From: JAAZZIT01 sp964480525
GTDB lineage: Bacteria; Bacillota; Clostridia; Oscillospirales; Ruminococcaceae
Length of the DNA: 28,465 nt
Direction of reading: 5' to 3'
NCBI GenBank assembly: GCA_964480525.1
Contig: CAYZOV010000020.1
Location: forward strand, 1 to 28,465
The position numbers were made by a program, and so were the translations under genes. Of this stretch, positions 24,551-28,465 are shown piece by piece; position 1 is the stretch's first letter; every line of letters starts with the position of its first letter. Under the pieces are notes generated by a model. It was not told the DNA's origin. It made no database searches and saw only the letters and a program-made list of their open reading frames with translations.

Positions 24551-25481
24551 TGACAGCTCAAACAATCAAAAAACAGCTCCTCCAAAACAGGAATTGCAAT
24601 TTAATAAATCTGCCCCGATTTATACATTTGCTGATCTTATTCTTTCTGAAAACACGATGGACGAGCTAAAAACCGTTGTAAGTGCTCAGAAGAATTGGAA
24701 AAAAGTTTTCGTCGATTGGGGACTTGGAACGGTAATGAAGGAGCGTAATAATTTATTCGTCAATCTATACGGCGAAAGCGGAACAGGCAAAAGTATGTCT
24801 GCCCACGCCATAGCTGCTACGCTTAATAAGAAACTTATCTGCGTCAATTACGCTGATATCGAATCGAAATACGTCGGTGAGACTAGTAAGAATCTCTCCA
24901 GACTTTTCAACGATCCTTCCAACAAAGATGATATTATTTTCTTTGATGAAGCTGATGCCTTGCTCAGCAAGCGTGTTACGGATATGAGCAGTGCAACAGA
25001 TGTCAGCGTAAATCAGACCCGTTCTGTTCTACTGACACTGCTTAACTCTTATGAAGGTATGGTCATATTCGCAACTAACTTTATCAGCAATTATGATTCA
25101 GCATTTATGCGACGAATCCATTATCATATACGATTTGAGCTGCCAAATGAAGAACTTCGTGAGAAACTCTGGAAACACTACATACCTTCTCAGATGCCCG
25201 TCGAAGCTGACATTCATAAAATGGCAAAGGACTACACAGGATTGAGTGGAAGCGATATATCTACTGCCGTTATGAAAGCTGCTCTTAATGCAGCAAAAAA
25301 CGATGCTAATATAGTATCAGACAAGGATCTCAGATTTGCTGTTGAAAGTATTATTGCCAGTAAAAAAGCAAATACTGGTTTAGCTAAGCAAGTAATAACG
25401 AAAAGCGAAATAGTAGACGAAAAAGACGTCCCGCAGTCAATAAGAGAAAAAACTAATAAAACCGAGGTGAGTATTAAATGA
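24525..25481 (+). CDS. AAA+ ATPase of the cassette
   Basis: The 318-aa protein is a classical AAA ATPase with one nucleotide-binding domain. It has Walker A GESGTGKS (83-90), pore loop KYVGET (115-120), Walker B IIFFDEAD (137-144), sensor ATN (183-185), arginine fingers RR (196-197) and a helical lid with GLSGSDI. The KYVGE pore loop and lid motif are those of the Vps4/katanin/FtsH/SpoVK kind, which pull on protein substrates as hexamers. The N-terminal 30 residues are Asn/Gln-rich and disordered. No protease motif is present. The C-terminal tail carries IVDEKDVPQSIREK (about 296-309), resembling segments in two small proteins encoded downstream. AAGGAG precedes the ATG; the stop overlaps the next ATG by 4 bp. 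Confidence 0.88.
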   Translation: MPLIPNSNNDSSNNQKTAPPKQELQFNKSAPIYTFADLILSENTMDELKTVVSAQKNWKKVFVDWGLGTVMKERNNLFVNLYGESGTGKSMSAHAIAATLNKKLICVNYADIESKYVGETSKNLSRLFNDPSNKDDIIFFDEADALLSKRVTDMSSATDVSVNQTRSVLLTLLNSYEGMVIFATNFISNYDSAFMRRIHYHIRFELPNEELREKLWKHYIPSQMPVEADIHKMAKDYTGLSGSDISTAVMKAALNAAKNDANIVSDKDLRFAVESIIASKKANTGLAKQVITKSEIVDEKDVPQSIREKTNKTEVSIK

Positions 25482-25828
25482 TACTGTTCAGCATTGTAAA
25501 AAAATTTGTTAAACAAACTGTTGTTCAAGGAATACAAACAATGATTGAAGAATTCCGTATGTCGTTTATTAAATGGCTCCAACAAATACCCGATATGATA
25601 CAGGATAAGGTTGACGGTGTAGTATACGGATGCAAAACTTTTGTTGGAGAAAAACTCGGAGTGAACAATGAAATCTCAGATAATTATTCCTATAACGGAA
25701 AGCAATGGCAGAAAACTACGGTTTCAAGAGAGATCAGCTCGTCTGAGATTCCTGACGAAATAAAGGAACAAATGACCCCCGAAACGCCACTTGATGTGAC
25801 CGAAGAATTAGAACTCGCGCTTAAATAA
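25478..25828 (+). CDS. Cassette protein A, paralogue of A'
   Basis: The 116-aa protein has no family I recognise. It begins with a long amphipathic, partly hydrophobic helix (about 1-45), then VDGVVYGCKTFVGEKLG, DNYSYNGKQWQKTTV and SSSEIPDEIKEQM (about 86-98), ending in an acidic tail. Nearly every block has a counterpart in the gene at 26632-27009: KWLQQI/QWLAKA, GCKTFV/GSETFI, NYSYNGKQWQKTTV/NYSKLPGGKWRKDTV and EIPDEIKEQM/DVPEEIRNAM. The last block also resembles the ATPase tail. GAGGTGAG precedes the ATG, which overlaps the ATPase stop (ATGA). A partner or substrate of the ATPase is the simplest reading. Confidence 0.75.
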   Translation: MILFSIVKKFVKQTVVQGIQTMIEEFRMSFIKWLQQIPDMIQDKVDGVVYGCKTFVGEKLGVNNEISDNYSYNGKQWQKTTVSREISSSEIPDEIKEQMTPETPLDVTEELELALK

Positions 25829-25840
25829 AGGAGAAATAAA

Positions 25841-26218
25841 ATGGGATTGAAAAAAATAGATAAGAAAACTTCGGAACAGTTTACATGGACTTCTTTCATT
25901 GAATATTACAATAGCCTGATAGATCATGAAATACTATCTTTCTGCAAAGATAAAAAGCATAGCTACTACGGCGGAAAATGTACTATATCCTCAACAATAA
26001 ATGAAGATGAATTTACAAGGAATACATTCCTGATCGTAGTATCTGTTCTGTATTATAATGAAGAAGGAAATGAAAAGGTAGTTGAACGAAAAATAAAAAG
26101 CCGATTCAATTACCGTGAATTTGTTCAAGAAAGATCAACTCTTTCAATGCTGAGAAAGTTACTGAAAGAAAGCATTGAATTCAGTATTGAATCACCGATA
26201 AAAGGAGGAGAAAAATGA
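25841..26218 (+). CDS. Cassette protein B, paralogue of B'
   Basis: The 125-aa soluble, charged protein has no family I recognise. It shows TWTSFIEYYNSLID, YYGGKCTISSTI, a hydrophobic strand TFLIVVSVLYY, and a closing helix LSMLRKLLKESIEF. These line up with the next protein (TYTQFTEQLGRQID, MVGGDCEISIPEI, NVVMSIVLYSK, QARLEKLKKETEKF), so B and B' are paralogues, B lacking the N-terminal membrane anchor. The shape suggests a small alpha/beta domain. AAGGAG is 8 bases before the ATG. The stop overlaps the next start by 4 bp. Confidence 0.75.
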   Translation: MGLKKIDKKTSEQFTWTSFIEYYNSLIDHEILSFCKDKKHSYYGGKCTISSTINEDEFTRNTFLIVVSVLYYNEEGNEKVVERKIKSRFNYREFVQERSTLSMLRKLLKESIEFSIESPIKGGEK

Positions 26219-26625
26219 GTATTCTAACACTTGTCGGAACCGGAGCAGCTGTAGTTGGTGCCTTGACCTTCCTGTATAAAAAAGGAAAAGTAGCAGAACA
26301 GACTCCAATCACCTATACACAATTCACTGAGCAACTCGGCAGGCAAATAGATAATTATATGCTGGAAGAAGAAAAGAAAAAAGGTGTTATTATGGTTGGC
26401 GGAGATTGTGAGATAAGCATTCCTGAAATCGATCCTGATAACGTTGTAATGAGCATCGTTTTGTACAGTAAAAAAAGCCGTGATGACGAGACATGGATCA
26501 AAAGTAAAATAACTCAAAAACTCCCAGTTTCTGAATTTGCAAATGATTCAGAAACACAAGCTAGACTTGAAAAGCTAAAAAAAGAAACTGAAAAATTTAA
26601 AGTCACAAAACCAGAAAAGGAGTAA
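26215..26625 (+). CDS. Cassette protein B', membrane-anchored paralogue of B
   Basis: The 136-aa protein has an N-terminal hydrophobic segment, ILTLVGTGAAVVGALTFLY (about 3-21), followed by KKGK, predicting one membrane helix with the bulk in the cytoplasm. The soluble part repeats the B plan: TQFTEQLGRQID, VGGDCEIS, VVMSIVLYSKK and a charged C-terminal helix rich in Lys and Glu. The family is unknown. AAAGGAGGAG lies right before the ATG, which overlaps the B stop. It may tether the B module, and through it the ATPase system, to the membrane. Confidence 0.75.
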   Translation: MSILTLVGTGAAVVGALTFLYKKGKVAEQTPITYTQFTEQLGRQIDNYMLEEEKKKGVIMVGGDCEISIPEIDPDNVVMSIVLYSKKSRDDETWIKSKITQKLPVSEFANDSETQARLEKLKKETEKFKVTKPEKE

Positions 26626-26631
26626 ATAATT

Positions 26632-27009
26632 ATGTTAGGAACCTTATTAATTGTGGGCGTTCTTGGCGCTCTTGCAGGAGCAGCTATTCATGCATATTGG
26701 AAAAACATTATCCAATGGCTTGCAAAAGCAGCTGAAAAAATCAAGTCTGTTCTCAATGTCGCTGTAGAAGGCTCAGAAACTTTCATTAAGCGCGTCGGAG
26801 CCGGATTCAAAAATATGTCAGAAAACTATTCTAAGCTTCCCGGTGGAAAATGGCGTAAAGATACAGTTATAGAGCAGAATTATATCAACGAAAATGATGT
26901 TCCAGAAGAAATAAGAAACGCAATGCTTGCTGCGCAAGGCTTTGATGGTGAAAAAATAGAGATTACATCTTATGTTGAAAAACAGGTATTAACTCTACAA
27001 AAAAGTTAG
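26632..27009 (+). CDS. Cassette protein A', membrane-anchored paralogue of A
   Basis: The 125-aa protein starts with a Gly/Ala-rich hydrophobic segment, LLIVGVLGALAGAAIHAYW (about 5-23), then an amphipathic helix (IIQWLAKAAEKIKSVLNVAV). It continues with GSETFIKRVGAG, NYSKLPGGKWRKDTV and NENDVPEEIRNAM (about 86-98), matching protein A block by block. It therefore closes the mirror order A-B-B'-A'. The DVPEEIR segment resembles the ATPase tail DVPQSIR. AAGGAG precedes the ATG. The family is unknown. Confidence 0.75.
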   Translation: MLGTLLIVGVLGALAGAAIHAYWKNIIQWLAKAAEKIKSVLNVAVEGSETFIKRVGAGFKNMSENYSKLPGGKWRKDTVIEQNYINENDVPEEIRNAMLAAQGFDGEKIEITSYVEKQVLTLQKS

Positions 27010-27055
27010 TATAGTAGTAGAGTATGGCATTATAATACGTACAGGAGAAATTGAA

Positions 27056-27907
27056 ATGGATGATTTACTATTTTGTGAACTTTCTGATAAGCCTTTCTTA
27101 ATAAACTATATATTTGCCGTGGTAATATGGATCGGTGTGGATGTGTTTATTGGTAAGATTAGTGAAACAGCAGGAGGTATTTTTTTAATATGTATAGCGA
27201 TCACATATCTTTCAGCAATGACGAACGAATTCAAAGCAGGTGACACATTACACGGTATCATTGCATTGTTAGGAGTTATTCTATTCATCCTTGTAATAAT
27301 TTTCGGATGTATAGAACTTGCCAAGGAAAAAAAGATAAGAAATACAGAAATACCATTGATACCAGGAAGAGTAGAGAGATTTATAGCTGCTCACGGATAT
27401 ACGTCACCACAGGAGTTTATCAAATATTCAAATGAAGCTCCTGAATTTCAGAAAGCAAGAAGCGTTCAGTATATAAATCCTCTATATAAAAAGCAGGTCG
27501 AGAATAACGAACAGCGTAAGAACAATAAATTAGAACCATTACCAATAACTGAACCGGAATGGATTAGCTATGGTGATTTCGCATCTTTCAAATATAAGGA
27601 GATTGTTCTTACATATTTTATGAAAGAATTGCCGAATGCGATAAAAAATATTTATATGTTTAATTATGAAAACCTATATGATTGTAAAGAAATGGCAAGT
27701 TTTAAAGCGTTTTACATCAAAGATGATGGTTCGGTTGATATGATTTATTTTCAGCAAGCTTGTATAGGAATAATTAAGCAGTCTATTGCTGAAGGTTTAA
27801 TCGAAACAGTAGGCAGAAGCAACAACTTATTCAGATCAAAAATAATTCCTGAAGATGAGGGTAATATTGTTTTTGGGGAAACGCTTGAATTAAGCTTTGA
27901 TGATTGA
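27056..27907 (+). CDS. Three-helix membrane protein with cytosolic domain
   Basis: The 283-aa protein has three hydrophobic segments (about 14-34, 41-58 and 66-90) followed by a cytosolic region of about 190 aa with KAGDT in a loop, and IPGRVERFIAAHGYTSPQEF opening the soluble part. The soluble part has alternating aromatic and charged blocks (YFMKELPNAIKNIYMFNYEN, FKAFYIKDDGSVDMIYF). No family is recognised. AGGAG lies 9 bases before the ATG, 46 bp after the A' stop, so it probably belongs to the same transcript. It could be the membrane partner or effector of the cassette; this is inference from position. Confidence 0.65.
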   Translation: MDDLLFCELSDKPFLINYIFAVVIWIGVDVFIGKISETAGGIFLICIAITYLSAMTNEFKAGDTLHGIIALLGVILFILVIIFGCIELAKEKKIRNTEIPLIPGRVERFIAAHGYTSPQEFIKYSNEAPEFQKARSVQYINPLYKKQVENNEQRKNNKLEPLPITEPEWISYGDFASFKYKEIVLTYFMKELPNAIKNIYMFNYENLYDCKEMASFKAFYIKDDGSVDMIYFQQACIGIIKQSIAEGLIETVGRSNNLFRSKIIPEDEGNIVFGETLELSFDD

Positions 27908-28006
27908 TATCAAACACAATGACGCATTAGAATTAGTAGGTCTAAACCAATGTTTATGTTTCGTTGACAAATAATACGTTTTATCATTTTTAAAGGAGGT
28001 TTGTTT

Positions 28007-28198
28007 ATGGGATTTTTTAATAAGAATAAGTTTAATATGAAAGATCAATTAGCTCGAAATATAAGTTCAAACTTGTCGAGTTGTAGAACTTGTAGGTATT
28101 TTGATAATAACCGTGGAGTTTGTGTTAATAGCAGAGAAAGTGGTGTTACATACATATCAGCACAATCGCCGAAATGTCGAGCTTGGAAATTAAGATGA
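28007..28198 (+). CDS. Small Cys-rich protein at the end of the cassette
   Basis: The 63-aa protein has a basic, amphipathic N-terminus (MGFFNKNKFNMKDQLARN) and a Cys block C-x2-C-x8-C with a fourth Cys near the end (SSCRTCRYFDNNRGVCVN, then SPKCRAWK), a likely metal-binding knuckle. AAAGGAGG precedes the ATG at 28007; an in-frame TTG 6 bases upstream is a poorer start. TTGACA near 27964 may be part of its own promoter. No family is recognised. The cassette thus begins and ends with small Cys proteins of different sequence. Confidence 0.6.
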   Translation: MGFFNKNKFNMKDQLARNISSNLSSCRTCRYFDNNRGVCVNSRESGVTYISAQSPKCRAWKLR

Positions 28199-28306
28199 TT
28201 AGTAAATAAGTATTATATGCTCAGATGTCAATGGTTCCAAAAAATTCAAATAAGTAGTCTTTCAATTTTCAGTATCATTAGGTACAAAACAATTATCAAA
28301 CAGTCG

Positions 28307-28337
28307 GTCTCCCCATAATGGGGAGACTATATTTTTT
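28307..28337 (+). terminator. Terminator at the end of the cassette
   Basis: A 9-bp perfect stem, GTCTCCCCA/TGGGGAGAC (28307-28315 with 28319-28327), has a 3-base loop and is followed by TATATTTTTT. Confidence 0.9.
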
Positions 28338-28369
28338 GACTGTTTGAAGGTCATGTTTACCTTCTGGAT

Positions 28370-28465
28370 TGTCAACCCAAAATTGTACAAAAATTATTTA
28401 GCCGGGTGTAATTTTTTAAACTGTACGGGAGAGAGATAACCAAGAGAGCCGTGGATACGGATATT
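28370..28465 (-). mobile_element. End of an IS3-family (IS150-like) element, cut by the window
   Basis: TGTCAACCCAAAATTGTACA from 28370 looks like an IS3-group terminal repeat. A transposase C-terminus starts 28 bp inside it. The rest lies beyond the window, so element length and activity are unknown. Confidence 0.65.
28398..28465 (-). CDS. IS3-family transposase OrfB, C-terminal end (partial)
   Basis: The minus strand reads NIRIHGSLGYLSPVQFKKLH ending PAK-stop at 28398-28400. R-I-H-x-S-L-G-Y-x-(S/T)-P is the hallmark close of the IS3/IS150 integrase-core domain. The catalytic residues lie outside the window. Confidence 0.85.

Overview
The window reads as a low-GC, spore-forming Clostridia genome of the Ruminococcus/Oscillospiraceae kind. 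The evidence is a secreted GH5 cellulase with C-terminal surface-protein domains typical of gut and rumen clostridia, a SpoVT sporulation regulator, an isoleucine T-box in front of citramalate synthase, and strong sigma-A promoters (TTGACA, 17 bp, TATAAT) with GGAGG ribosome binding sites. The species assignment is inference; no rRNA or tRNA is present.

Backbone, about 1-17.2 kb, nearly all on the minus strand. A gene-free block packed with perfect hairpins (1-880) is followed by a sugar-nucleotidyltransferase-like gene. Next is an operon of an HPr-like 83-aa protein, a 1000-aa GH5 cellulase and a 34-aa peptide. Upstream of this operon lies an unusual 1.3-kb array of 14 cre-like palindromes (TGTAATCGTTTACA and variants) spaced roughly every 94 bp and assembled from shuffled unit types. 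Then come a small membrane protein, a GNAT acetyltransferase with a 114-bp structured tandem repeat upstream, and cimA under an Ile-specific T-box. A c-di-GMP pair follows (LacI-type sensor-GGDEF and degenerate GGDEF-EAL), divergent from a DagK-like lipid kinase, and then spoVT.

Accessory region, about 17.2-28.5 kb. It starts with a SEC-C protein, a complete IS481-type element, an IS630 transposase remnant and a DUF2130 gene cut after 43 codons. It continues with a NACHT NTPase of the prokaryotic NLR kind, a tyrosine recombinase, and a compact plus-strand cassette. The cassette holds a small Cys-rich protein, an AAA+ ATPase with a KYVGE pore loop, four short proteins in the mirror order A-B-B'-A', a three-helix membrane protein and another small Cys-rich protein. 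It ends at a strong terminator beside the end of an IS3-family element.

Most notable are (1) the AAA+ cassette: A/A' and B/B' are visibly paralogous pairs, and the ATPase tail repeats a short VP-x-(E/S)-I motif found in A and A', suggesting a dedicated and apparently undescribed multi-protein system carried with an integrase and a NACHT defence-type gene; and (2) the phased operator array in front of the HPr-like/cellulase operon. Both functional readings are inference from sequence.
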